Shown here: one piece after another, positions 25,081 through 37,400 of the stretch
How the letters are laid out: every line of letters starts with the position of its first letter
Numbering within the stretch: position 1 is the first letter of the stretch
Assembly (NCBI GenBank): GCA_947561395.2
Contig: OX387185.1
Coordinates: forward strand, 42,790,602-42,854,601
Length of the DNA: 64,000 nt
Source of the DNA: Buxus sempervirens
Taxonomy: Eukaryota; Streptophyta; Magnoliopsida; Buxales; Buxaceae
Direction of reading: 5' to 3'
Notes under the pieces: model-generated
The model's input: the letters and a program-made list of their open reading frames with translations, nothing else
What the model was told of the DNA's origin: nothing
Database searches by the model: none
Position numbers and translations under genes: made by a program

Positions 25081-25611
25081 TCATCTTAAGTAGACAGGCT
25101 CTTCTATTATGGTCTCTAGTAATGGCTTCTTGGCCCTACACATTGACAACCTGTGCTTGAACTCTGGCATAGAGAACTCTTCAATTGCATCCAAATTTAA
25201 TCTTGGCAATCCCACCTCACTTTCCCGGCAACTATTATCAGCAGACGACACCGGAGCCTCCGGCAAGGTCCTCACTTTCCCACCCATTCCTCGCTTAGCC
25301 GCCAAATTTGCAGTGATCAACAATGCACCCATATCAGCTGCTGTTACCACAGAATTCACTCTCTTCATTGGAAACATGACATATACATTACCCAATTCCA
25401 AGTCCTCATCGGCATTAAGCGCAGAAAATCTCCGTCCAATTTGCAACGATCGCGAATTCACTAAGAAAAAATTCGGAATCTCGAACATAAGCTCGGCCGC
25501 CTTGATTGGCTCATTGAATTCCCGGACTTCGCCGCCCGGGAAGATCACCTTTGCTCCTCTGGAATGTTTGCCTGGGGATGTAGAAAGAGTGCAAGAGACA
25601 TAGTTGCCCAT
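25081..25611 (-). CDS. PADRE/DUF4228 domain protein
   Basis: An intact single-exon protein of 176 residues when the ATG at 25611 is used. The open frame extends further to 25788, but the sequence before MGNYVSC has no family character, and a TATA box at 25713-25719 lies within that extension. The DUF4228/PADRE core is clear: KVIFPGGEVREFNEPIKAAE near residues 20-40, then IGRRFSALNADEDLELGNVY and MFPMKRV. The start MGNYVSC fits N-myristoylation with a nearby Cys. The family comprises small plant proteins often induced by stress or pathogens; biochemical function is not established. The antisense 164-codon frame is a shadow. Confidence 0.9.
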   Translation of the reverse strand: MGNYVSCTLSTSPGKHSRGAKVIFPGGEVREFNEPIKAAELMFEIPNFFLVNSRSLQIGRRFSALNADEDLELGNVYVMFPMKRVNSVVTAADMGALLITANLAAKRGMGGKVRTLPEAPVSSADNSCRESEVGLPRLNLDAIEEFSMPEFKHRLSMCRAKKPLLETIIEEPVYLR

Positions 25612-25712
25612 TTGGGATATAGAGAGGCTTGTGTTGTTGAGGCCTTGAAGGTGAAGAAGATAACAGAGAAGATTGGCTGCCTTTGTGTGTCTTAGAAATT
25701 TTCTTGAGATGC

Positions 25713-25719
25713 ATATATA
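25713..25719 (-). promoter_or_regulatory. Probable TATA box of the PADRE gene
   Basis: The minus strand reads AACTATATATGCATC, about 102 bases upstream of the chosen ATG. This argues against the longer frame start at 25788. Confidence 0.55.
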
Positions 25720-25799
25720 GTTTGTATGGGAGGATGGAAAGGTACTTGGAAGATTCAAAGCCAGTTGTAACTTGTAATGCTTTGACATTGTAGTTACAC

Positions 25800-28490
25800 G
25801 TTAGAGTCCGCGTTTGGGAAAGAGAAAGGGGAACAGAAAGAAACGCATTTCTCGTTGTGGGATATTTGCTGTTAATGCGTGTGGGACCAGATGCTTTGCC
25901 TTTGTTTTTCAATTTTAAGTGGTGAGGGCGCCATGAGATTATTTTTAAAATGTTTATTGAGTTTCTGGGAAGGTCGGAGAAAACCGAACTTCGGTTTTCC
26001 GTTCAGACCAAACTGACAGTCTTGACACATCTGTTCTAAATTTTGTTGACTGGAACATTTAATTGGGTAAATTATCACATACCTGAATTACTGACTTTAC
26101 AAGTGCAAAATAGCCTAATATTGTATTCATTGAGCAATCCTAGTTCATTTGGTAAAAAAGGTAATTATTACAATAAAAGAACCCTGAGGGAGTCAAATTT
26201 GCCTATGTAATAGGCCTAAGAGATTCTGACCCGATATTTGGATTTGTAAAAAAAATCCTTTGAAAGCATTTAAAGACTTCCAAATACCTAAGTAACTACT
26301 CGGTAAGTCACTCGCAGACTGGAACCGCCGGATCATAAACAATTGGGAACTTGGCTAGAGGTTTTTGTGAGTTCCCGTGGTTTATTCGAAGCATTGTCCC
26401 TTCTTCGTACATATATATAAAAATTTACTTACATTCAAAAAAAAAAAAACACCTCCTTCTGAAGATTTTGAAGACTCTCATATCTCCTAAATAACTACCT
26501 ATATATGGCTTATATAACAATTTGTGCAAGGGAAGGGTTTAAGTGTGCACATTCAAGGCTCATTGTGGCCACCCACTTAATTTTACAAAAACTCAAGGGA
26601 GGATTGTGTAATTTATAAGGATATTATATTAAAGAAGCTATTTGGATATTGGTAAATGAAAGTCTTTCCTTTATTTTTTATTTTTTATTTCTCTCTAATA
26701 AAAGTCTTCCCTAATAATGTATTCTTGAACATTGTTGATTTCCCCTCAGCTAGCTAGTACTAAACTGCTTTTTTGTGAATCTCATCTCATTCCCTTTCAA
26801 ATATGCCTAAGTCATCATATAATAAAGAAATTTCTCTGTATGGAGACGTGATCCACCGACACCCACTGATCGTGAGAGTTAAATCGGTTGACCATCTCTG
26901 GCATGAGTCGTAGTTTTGAATTACGTTCATTAACCATTATTGGACTGTTAAGATAGCGTGAGACGATTTCTACTTTTTTTTGGTTTAGTAAGAATGTGAT
27001 GAAAGTTTGGTTGTGTATCCCACTTTAAGCGGGATTACATCCCTTGACTAAACTTATTTGATTATTCTTGCTATCAAAAACTTGGATCTTGACTTCTGCT
27101 CATTAGGCAGTCCCGCACTTGTTTGATCAACATCATTTGTTCCAGCGATTGCACTTTATGAGATAATTAAGCCAAAAAATCGATGTTTTTAAAGAGATCA
27201 TATCAGCTAATCCCTCATGCTGGAACATCTGCTGATCCAACGGTGGAGAGGTGTACACATAGGTTTCATTCACATGTGTTGACACATATTTCACGGATTG
27301 AAATCGTCTGCCGGAGTGATTTTGCGATATAAAAATATTGCAATTACGGATGCTGTGAAACTCATAGGTTTCATATCGCAATTACGTCTGCCAGAGTCTA
27401 GCATCCCATGGATGCTGTGAAACTCACGTTTAAAAATGTGAAATGTCAATTACGGATGCTGCAGGGTCGTAGACAATTTCATTTGTTGGACCACCAATTC
27501 TTCCAACCAAGGGCTCCAGCAGATTTCAAGTCGTTATTAAGTACCAGCTGATGCATTAAAATGTAGATAATTCTTGATCAAATAATGAGAATAAGAGCAA
27601 TCATCTTTACAAGGAGCTCAACTAATTAAGTATTTGGTTCATCCAAATAAGCTAATTTTCTTTTTCAACCATATATGTCATACACGTAAGTCCTACTTAT
27701 TGCACAACTTCAACTAGAAAAATGATAAAACGGTCGCTTAACAAGATAATACTTGTAATTTTTTCTATTGTGGATATAGACCCGCTCGAGTAGTATTTAT
27801 GTTAGTTAATTTGAAACCAACCAGAAGTTGTCATTCAGCTAAAATTTTATACCATTTCTAGGCTAGCTAGTTGATTTATGCAATTAATATAATTTATTTT
27901 GAAATCTAATCAGCAAGCCTGAGAAGGTGAAATTTCTACTGATACAAGTTTTAATTAGTTTCACATTAACTAAGAGTAAGCCCAATCTATCGAGATGGTT
28001 TTGCCTAGTACATTTCATGGTGCCATCCATGAAATGTATCAACAGAAAGGGGATCCCACACCCCAATAATTTTAGCAGCGATTGGCTCTCAAGTCTTCCT
28101 ATATTCCTAGATGTTTAAATAAGTTCTTGCTTTTTAAAAACCATCCACAAAATCAAACACATCTAGTCATGTAAACAAACCTCTAACAACATATAAATAC
28201 ACATCAATACTATGAGAAACTATCTGGGCAACATTATATAAAACAATTGTATAAGGACCTGCAAGCAGATGAAAGACCCAGCCAAGAAGGTTTGCAAACA
28301 TCCGAGGTTATAGAACGACATGCCGGATAAAACAAATCCAGGATGCCGAAAATAGAATGAAGAATCCAAAAAACAATTCACAGCAAACAATCAATTAAAT
28401 TACTAAAAGGGTGGATGCTACATTACTGGGGATTATAATTGCAGTAGCGGATATCAGCTTGGAATTGTATAAGGTGGACGATGGGAGATA
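25800..28490. other. Intergenic DNA with minor repeats
   Basis: No gene seen. A candidate retroposon tail lies at about 26206-26448: GTGAGTTCCCGTGGTTTATT, then CATATATATAAAAATTTACT, ending in a poly-A run. Phrases with AATTACGGATGCTG repeat near 27341 and 27451. A short perfect hairpin is at 28009-28038. Predicted short frames here are unsupported. Confidence 0.45.
28009..28038. repeat. Short perfect hairpin, 12-bp arms
   Basis: TACATTTCATGG at 28009-28020 and its exact reverse complement at 28027-28038 flank a 6-base loop. Could be chance, or a small inverted-repeat scar. Confidence 0.8.
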
Positions 28491-31400
28491 GATTTCTACA
28501 CCTGCATATCTTAGTATTGGCCACGCCACCCAGGATAGGTAGGTTGTCCATACGTGTCGGCCAAGTTAGACTGCAGCTGGGTCTGTGTGGAGGGGTAGGA
28601 ACTACCAGCAGGTGGGACATGGTAAGGAGCAGGTCATTGATGCACAGAGACATATATATGAAGACGGGTGAAGGTAAGCATATCCAGCCACCACTGGCTG
28701 GTCTGAAGGTTGGTAGCAAGGCATCTGGGGACGTGAAGGATGTGATGAGCTATGGGGAACAGCATGCTGTTGAGAAGTTATTAGAGTTTATTGTTGTTGA
28801 CTAGCTGAAGGACAGACACTACCATCCTGGAAACTGAGACCCGCTACTTGTCTCTGTACATGTTGCATCTTCCCTTGACACTGGATATTTCTGATAGAAA
28901 CAAAATCACTGCATTGCTTCTTCACACTTGTGATTGCATCCTGTTTAATAGAACAAAAGGGGTTACTTATTAACCCAGATAACATGTAATATAAAGATTT
29001 ACAAAAATTTTCCCCAACCAATTTAAGATGGAAGAAGCACAAGGAGCTGATCTTTTAACTCTAGCACTCTACATGCTAGAGTTACTTTCATGAATTATGT
29101 ATTCTTTTCTAAGTCCTCACAGAAGGCAAGCTCATCAAAATATAGCTGTGTTTATGACAGAAAAAGGTGATACCTCAACATTTAACAGTAATAGCAATGA
29201 AATATATCTAATATACTTCATGTTATTTTTGAAGATCATTATAGCATTATAAAAGAGATTTAATCAGAAATGCAGATATCATGACATGGTGCCACCAAAA
29301 TCAGATAAAAAAATATATTTGGTATTTATTACCTAAACAGTAACATAGAACTTTAATCCCTCATTAATATTCTCCTTGATTTCTCGGAACTTTGATATTG
29401 CAGTGGCAATCTGCTTATTACTCTTCTCTCGGGATGCTCAAATAGAGATTTCAGAAAATAAAAGATGGCACAAGAACGTCCTTTACTTGCAGGAGGAAGA
29501 GAGTCTGTTTGGCCACAGCAAGAATTTATCCAGTTGTCATGGGGTTGGAAAGGAAGCTGCTTATCCACTTTTGATGGGGATTTTCTGCCCAGTGGTTTGA
29601 CATAGCAAATCCAAACCATACATGTGATCTGATAGGGGAACATGGAGTATGGACACTGACAGTGTCCATATTCATGTCATACAATACTAATCATCAGATA
29701 TTTTCCCATGTGATGAGTAGACAGTAAATGTTCCAATTTCCAGTCAAAACAGGCTAAAGAAAAAGGCAGTCCTTTAGAATCATATCACATGTAAGTTTCA
29801 CTTAACTTGCCAACTGAAGTGGCGGCATGTGACAGAAACAGGTAGGTTTCCTGCCATCTTAGCAGCCACATGAAAATAAACACATCAAGAAAAAAAATTC
29901 AATCCCCCTGCCTCTTCAAAAGGCTACCTTGGTTGCAGGCTGAAAGGATTAACAGAAACATGGTAGAACCCCATGTTCCTAACTTTTGGTAGTGACTTAA
30001 TTAGAGGAGCTTTTTTATTTAATCTTTGAAGATGATTCAGAAATTAAAGATATATTGATACCATTGTTATAGCAGAATAACGTATGAAGTATTACCAAAA
30101 AATAAAAAGAATAACGTATGAAAGCCATCAGATTTCAAATTCTATTTCATAATTATTAAGTAACGGACTTCATCCTGCAAGGTTAGCACCATCATTTTAC
30201 TGAACATGAAAAAATTATTTCAGGGTATAAAAAGTTCAGAATTTTTATGTAAAAGCTCATAATTTTCAAATTTTATAGCATATCAAAACAAATGGAAAGT
30301 AAAATTTTTGGAGGATACTGTACATGATAGCAGTTTTCTAATATAAATAGTTCTGCAACAACATAGCAGATGCAAGAAAACAGAACAAATAATTTGACCA
30401 CCAAACATAAACCCAGAACGAAATTGAATTAGTGAAGACAATTTTAAGAGAACTTGATTATATAAATAAGGTCAATTAAGAAAAAAGAATTGAACCAACA
30501 AACCCGAAATGCCATTCAGAGATGGTTTGTAGTAACATCAAATTAAACCCACCTTTGTAGTCTTCAAGATAAAAGGTAGCAGCGAATTCATCATTCCGAG
30601 CCTGCAAAAAGTTGAAATGATCAGTAGAAGGAGAACTAATCATCTGACAAGAAACTTTCCCATCATAACTCATCCCAGAAGTATAAAAAAAGTTACCCAA
30701 CCCAGAAGAACCATTAGTTCCTAGAATCATTATATTCAAGATTCTACCAACCTACAAGATTTTGAAAAATTGAAGTGGATAAACATAAATGCAGCTGAAA
30801 CAAAATATGCGATAATAGAAGGGAAACAAACTTAAGGGGGACAAAAAAATCCACATGCAGCATCCTTCCATGGAACAAAATTCATCAACAAAGTAAGAAT
30901 AATATCTCACCTGTCAAGAGTCCTAAAATAGATAAAGAGCTGCTTAACATTTAATCACCTCAATGAATATCATATTTGGGATAAACAGCCCTGATAAATA
31001 CTGCAGCCATACAAGCAGAGATTTGGAATGCCATTACCACCAACTCACAAATCCAGTAACATGAAAATCCTCTATATCCTGCTCAAACTACTAGGAGTAT
31101 ATTCCCTTGCCTTTCGTCCTATGTTTGGATGTGTTACCTGTCATATTTAACCAAAAAATAACAAAAGAAATTTACAACTACAAAAAAAATTGATAGAATT
31201 GGGTCTCCACTAACTCATCTGAGTATTCAAGATGATTGTATCCATCTTGTAAGCGTATCAACAGCAGAGGTAGAAAATTTTTTACATCACTTGAAGATTT
31301 TTCTCATATATGATGAAAGAATATTAATCTTAACAAAACTACAATTTGCTTTCTAAAAACATGGCAAGAAAACTTGCTAAGATCCTTTTAAGAACTCTTG

Positions 31401-31869
31401 AAATGACATACCTATCGAAAGAATATAAATGCTTAGGAGTAAAACTGATGACATGGAGAATTAAAACAAGAATTTCTTTTTTAACTTATTCACTGAAAAT
31501 CCTTTATTAAGGTTGGAGAAGCAATTTTTTTACCTTTGCAGGGAGAGCAACTGTAACAACTCAATTCTCTCTTCTTATTCCATAATATTTCTCATGTACA
31601 ATTTAAAGATTACTCATACACATGATAAATTGCAAAAAATGCGAAGAAACTTTCTATGGTATCACAGAAACAGTTAAGGAATTTCACATTGTTAGACGAA
31701 AAAGAATTTGTCTTCCTAGTGAGCATTAAATAACCTTATATTATAAAATACGGCCCTAGCCACCATGGAAAATATACTCTCTCCAGACTGTCCAAGCACA
31801 GAATCTTCAAGTTAATTACTGTAATAATCAAAATTTCTGAGGAGCCTACAACAATAATAAAGTGCCTGG

Positions 31870-32060
31870 GGTTGAAAAGTAGTAGCAAAATAAAATGCCT
31901 TGTCCAAACTAAATGGGGGTAGGCAATATTAAACCTATTCCTCCATCTCAATCTGTCAGTTTAGACAATGAGGATCCAAATCTCTTATGATCAACTCCAC
32001 ACAGATTAACTTTGGGATCCTCTTGTCCTCTTAAATACTCTAAAAGGGGACCCTCAAATT
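31870..32060 (-). mobile_element. LINE-like fragment inside the ALIX pseudogene
   Basis: Phrases shared with the repeats at 14950-15560 and 21290-21660 (vocabulary of CCTATTCCTCCATCTCAAT and AATCTCTTATGATCAACTCC). Short and without a frame. Bases 30740-33100 otherwise hold no recognisable ALIX exon. Confidence 0.3.
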
Positions 32061-32832
32061 GTCCCACACATTCCTTACACAACTAATTCGATTTGGAAAG
32101 GAATAGCCGCACATTCCTTAGTTGGAAAGAAATACTTACAGAAAAACACATTTTGCTTAGGTACGCCGAAACAGGGAAAATTTAGCTTGTGGAAAGGCAA
32201 CTGGGCAGATGATGGTCCTCTCAAATGGGCAAATGGGCAGTCCCAGCTTAAGACGCAATTCATATGTGTGGTCCTAATTCCTTGGTAGAAGATGATGAAA
32301 TTATTTGCTAAAAGAGAGAAGAAAGTGAACAAAGCATGAGATATATATATTAAAGAAAAAAAAGATCTTTTTTTTCAGTTATGGCTAGCAGTCTGCAGTC
32401 AATCAAAAAAAGAGATTATTTGATAAGAAAATTTTGAAGTTACAAGTTTGCTTTCAATTATGCCTAACAGTCAATCAAATTTCAACTGACAATATAGATA
32501 TCTATTACTATTGTAAAACGAACACGGAGTTTTCTAGCTGACATTTTGTATCAAAAATACCCTCCAAGTAATCCCGATATTACAGTTCTGTTACCTCGCA
32601 TCACCATTATAACCAACCGGATGAAATTGTATGCAATATGGGCCTAAATTGGCCCTTGCTTTTAATGTGGGATGTTTCGTGTGGAGCATCTCACGATTAT
32701 TGTTCTTCTAAGTTGGCCCTACATAAAAAAAACAATAACATTGAAGCATCTCACGTGAAAGCATCCCACTTAAAAAGCAAAGTTCTTTGTTTCTAATTTG
32801 CTATGCGTATAGAGCATGCATTCCCCTAGTGT

Positions 32833-32835
32833 ACA

Positions 32836-32933
<98 letters not shown>

Positions 32934-32953
32934 TGTATGTATATATATATATA
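32833..32953. repeat. Compound (CATA)n-(TA)n-(TGTA)n microsatellite, self-complementary
   Basis: A run of ACAT units is followed by a TA run and then by TGTA units, so the two flanks are reverse complements and can form a cruciform. Confidence 0.95.
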
Positions 32954-33761
32954 ATCTAGCAGACTTCAACTAAAATCCAGATTTTTGTTTTGTTTTTCCC
33001 AATCATGGAAAACAATAAAACAACTCATAAGATATTCATTCTTTATAACACAATCCAAACACAGCAATTCATCATCCGTAGAAGAAAAATCTAATACAAC
33101 AGAATTGAGGGATAGTACTGACCTGCCTAGAAATCTTGGCGCAAACACCAGGCGTGCTTCCCTTGGCGATTGTATTCTCGAAGACGCACTCTTGTGCTTG
33201 AGCAAGCATAAGTCTCTCGAGCATCCCGGTGCACTTGACAGGGACATCCAGATTCGTCGACTGCCCAATCGAAGCCTTCATCGATGCGTTATCCCTGAGA
33301 AAAGCAAAAACTCCAGCCGACGCGATAAATGAGTGAGACGCCTGTCATCGACCCTTAATCGAATCCCGATCAAAGGAAAGAGCAATCTGACTGTGAACAG
33401 CGCCGAGATTGAAGAGCACTGCAGCCTTCTCCAAGTGAATACTCTGTTGCGAAGCATTCTGTTTCTGTCTGAATGCATCGTACCATGTGAAGGTGATGGT
33501 GTTGATGTGATACTTCTGGAGATATCGGGAAGCGAGACTCCATCACGCAGAGAGCCTTGTAGTAACTGCGAAGGAGGTGAGGTCGGATCGCATCTGTTTG
33601 ACGGATTGGAGATCGTCCTCGAGGTTTTCGGCTTCGCGTCCTGAGTAGTGCGATGCGATGAATTGCCGGAAAGGACGGTAGATGTCGACTGATACGGTTT
33701 TCTTCTCGTTGATCGCCAGCATTACGTTGGTGGCCGGCGACGACGTCGCCGTAGCAGCCAT

Positions 33762-33900
33762 TGGCGGTGAATTAGCAGGCCGTGAATTGGCGCATGGTGA
33801 AACATCAGGGGTATTTTTGTAATTTAATATTATAATAAAATTTCCTTATGTTTCACATGTGATAGTCCATCCAGAAGAAGTCTCCCGATCCGATATAATG
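33762..33900. promoter_or_regulatory. Head-to-head intergenic region (ALIX pseudogene / charged-protein gene)
   Basis: Only about 140 bases separate the ALIX start codon from the likely first exon of the plus-strand gene, suggesting an ancestral shared promoter. No clear TATA box was identified. Confidence 0.4.
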
Positions 33901-34400
33901 CTAGAAGGGCCTTAGAGAGAAGAAAGTCGTCGTAGAGTTGGGGGAGAGAGAGAGAGGGAGGCTGGGTGAAATTTGCTCCGTTCTTCAAGCGAATCAAGCC
34001 CTTGGCCTCTTTTATCCATCTATACAGTGAGTGTCCAAACGCCTCTCGTTCTTTGTTTAGTCTGTTCTTTATAGTCTCTTTGCGTCGCATCTTTTTATGG
34101 GTTTCTAGGGTTTGAAAGATTTTGCCTTTTTTTTCATTTTTTCATCTTTTTTTTTTTGGTTTTCTTTTTGCATCATACCTAATATTTTGAAGTGAAAAGT
34201 TCTGACTTTTCACATCTGTTGTCGTGAGGCAGGTTTAATTTCTATTTGGGGTTTTATGTTACATTTTGTTTCTATCTTTTTTCCAGATTTATTTCGGAGG
34301 TAGAGAGAGAAAGGCTTGCTTAAGGTGAAGGGAGTCAAGGGGCAAAGAGCTTCCATCTTTGGGCGTTAAGGCAACATAATCCGGGCATTTGACTAATAAG
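33900..34400 (+). other. Non-coding 5' UTR exons of the charged-protein gene
   Basis: Exon 1 is purine-rich and ends at 34026 (donor GTGAGTG). Exon 2 is 34287-34400 (acceptor TTTTTTCCAG, donor GTAAGAAAT). The next acceptor is ATAATGCAG at 39680. Inferred from splice signals only; the transcription start is not defined. Confidence 0.5.
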
Positions 34401-37400
34401 GTAAGAAATCTGAATGGGTTTTACTTATTGTGATTTCATTTGGTTGAATGGATGATTTATGTAAAATGTCGTCCGATATCTCGAATTGATTAGGGTTACT
34501 GTTGTAATCTACTCTATAGATTCTTTTTGTATTACTAACACAGACAGACATGCTTATGGGTTTCACCTAGATTAGCCATATGCTTAGCGCTACTGTCGTC
34601 TGATATTTTAAATTGATTAGCCATCTGGTGGTTCTGGAAAATCAGTTCCCTGGGTTAGAGAAGAAGAAACCCATTTAAGGAGGTGTTTACGGAAACAACA
34701 TCAATGGGGTAGAAATTTTCCTGGTTAAACAGGTAAGTGGACAAACCCCAACCGTGGTGAAGGGGTTTGTTATGCAGGAAAGCCCAACACACTTAACTGT
34801 TCAAAGTGTGACTAAGAATCTATAATTTACAAAAATAAATTAAAAAAAAAAAGGAACTTTTTGTAGTGAGATCGATTAACCAGTTAGGAATTCAAAAATC
34901 TCATTAGAAGTTATCAGGAAGAGGTCATGTTGCTCTACCTTTCCTCCCATCAGGGTTATTGCAGAGCTTGTTTATGGTGGATTTTACAGGATGCAAGTAG
35001 GTTATATCAAAAGCAATATTGATCACAACCTCTGGGGGTCCAAATTGAGCCTTAACTTTGCCTTTGATGTTTTGACATTGTCTTGGAGTATAAAATGGGC
35101 TAGCATGCAACATTTAAGGACCAGAAGACTTTGGGATTTGACATCAGCTGGGAGAAGCTAAATTGTCATCGTGGGCCCAAGAAATGTGAAGCATACCCAA
35201 GCCCATCTTTGATTTTCAGGTGGAGCCTTGTTGAGATGTAATATCGGAAACACGTATTGGGGTGAGATCTAACCCATTTTAGCTATTGAAATAGGTTTCA
35301 TACCTTTCAAGCTCCTATTTTATGAAAATGAATAGCCATATACAGCTAAATTAATTGAAATTGAAACCCCTTTTTCTGTTTTATTGTTCATTAGAAAGTT
35401 GTGTAAATATTACATTATATAAAAATTCTAGCATTTTTAAAACCTTGAAGCCATTTATAATGTAATTATGGCCAGTTGGGCTAAAAAAGACTCAGGTTGG
35501 CTTATATGTAAATTGGGTCTTCAAATCAAGCCATTCCCGTTTTGGTAAACCTAAGTGGGAAGGCCAAGCATGGGCCCATGGTATGTTAGGCTTAAATGTC
35601 CACTGCCATTCCCCTAGCTCCTTAGACTTCTATGAATTGCATGGTATTATTTTTTTTATTTATTTTTTTTGAAGATTCTGGATTGGCATGTTAAGCAAAG
35701 TATTTCTACTTTTTTATTTTTAGCTCCAGTGGGTTAGCTGCTTTGTGTATCTACCACAAGATACAATAGAATACCCAAGAACCCTGAATTTTGTTAGGTA
35801 TGAATGATTACTGAAATGAGGATGAATAACAAGATTATTTGCTTTGTCATCATCTTTTGTTTGTGGTACTTAATGATATAAAATTGAAGTAATACGTGAG
35901 AGCTAAGTATGATGGTTGTTACCTTGAAAATCCTGAACGTGATAATTTATGACAAATGTTTGGAAATGTAAGTATGGGTGATGTTGGTGCATTTTTTTTT
36001 ACTGTAATGAAGTTATAGCAATTTTGTAGTCCTATTTTATGACACTGCGGCAGTATTCAATATAGTACTCAAGTTATGTTATGTGCAACTGAGCTTAAGT
36101 TTGTACAAGCGAGATCATTTGTGAAATACAAGCATTTATACCTGTATGTATATTTTTATTGATTCCATTGATCAACTTAACAAGCTTTCGAGTCTATTCC
36201 AGATTAATTTTGAAGAAAGAAGATTTTCTTATCATTCTTGTTTATCCAGTCAAAATTTTATTCTATGTTGCTCTTTTTTTCCTTTTTTTTTTTTTTTTTT
36301 TTTCCATTTTCTCCATCTTTGCATTAAAGTAGGATATGTTCCTCCTTGTTTTTAGTTATCTTTGAATTAATAACTTGTAGGATGGCTTGACCCTTTTCTA
36401 TACATTTTGCCTACGAACTGTGAATTTTATGGGGCTTGAGTAGGGGTGTTCATGGGCCAGGTGACCTGCGGGCCTGTTATTGGGTGGGCTTGGTCATCCA
36501 TCTTTTGACCACAGGGTCAGGCTGGGATTACTTTTGAGAAGCCCAGAAGAAGTTTGGACAGGCTTGGTCATTTATGAGCTGGCCCAGCTTGATGTTGTAT
36601 GCATAAGTTTAAAAACTTAAAATGTTTAATGATTTTTTTGCTATTTAAATGTTCAGTTTTTTTTTGAACTATCATAAAAAAGATATTAATGTGTTTTCCT
36701 CCTCCTTTAAGTGTAAAATTAGATGTTGAGGGGTCAAGCGGGCTTGGTCTTTTAGGTGTTTTTATTGGGTGGGCTTGGTCATAAAGTCACAAGACCAACC
36801 ATCGGGTCAGGCAGGCTTGATCAAAGATCATATAGCTTATATATGACCTTTGGCCCAGCCCAAGCCTACCCAATGATCAGCCCTAGGCTTGAGCACTGAT
36901 GTTACTTCAGTGTGGGGTGCCGAGTCCTTGGAGGTGTTCAATTATTTTCTCCTGGGAGATTAATGTGGCTTCAAAGACTGCTTATGTGTTGGTTGCTATG
37001 GTACACAGTTTGTGTACCTTCAGATCCAGCTAGTGGAAGCCTTGAGAGGGAGATAAACTAAACTGTACTGGTTGCTGTGGTACACAGTTTGTGTACCTGT
37101 AGCTCCTCTTTTTTTCCAGTATATAAAATCCCTTCATTTACTGATAAAAAAAAGAGAGTGCTTATGTATAGTGCAAGAGTACTCTACATATATCCTATTT
37201 GTAGTAGTCCTTGTAAAATGAAGTCTTTGGTAGTATTGGAAGATGACATACATATTTCTATGAAGAAATGCTCTAGTTGGGCACTAAAGTTTGGTAAACA
37301 TTGATTAATGAGAACTTCATTTCTTTCTTTCTTTGAACGTGGAAAGGATCCAACCATGTGTACTTGGAACAAACAAACATGCCAATTTAAAGAGATTAAC

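Larger units (their letters stand above)
28495..33761 (-). pseudogene. ALIX: Decayed copy of ALIX (BRO1-domain ESCRT-associated protein)
   Basis: Four remnants in order on the minus strand. 33123-33761: the N-terminus (VDIYRPFRQFIASHYSGRE, NLEDDLQSVKQ), then a deletion with frameshift, then FPISPE and QSIHLEKAAVLFNLG-type sequence, a TGA at 33346-33348 where plant relatives have Arg, and LERLMLAQAQECVFENTIAK. 30553-30601: ARNDEFAATFYLEDYK. 29333-29436: ASREKSNK then REIKENINEGLKFYVT, ending in TAG in place of the usual Gln. 28788-28940: KKQCSDFV and VQRQVAGLSFQDG, stopping at TAA. A decayed proline-rich tail is traceable to about 28495. Several GT-AG junctions survive, so this is a duplicated gene rather than a retrocopy. 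Middle exons of the BRO1 and V domains are missing. The functional protein acts in endosomal sorting. Confidence 0.8.

Noticed and set aside
25109-25603. 164-codon plus-strand frame opposite the PADRE gene
   Set aside because: Shadow of a well-supported minus-strand domain; no recognisable protein.
29353-29643. 96-codon minus-strand frame
   Set aside because: Runs across an ALIX exon in the wrong frame and into its intron.
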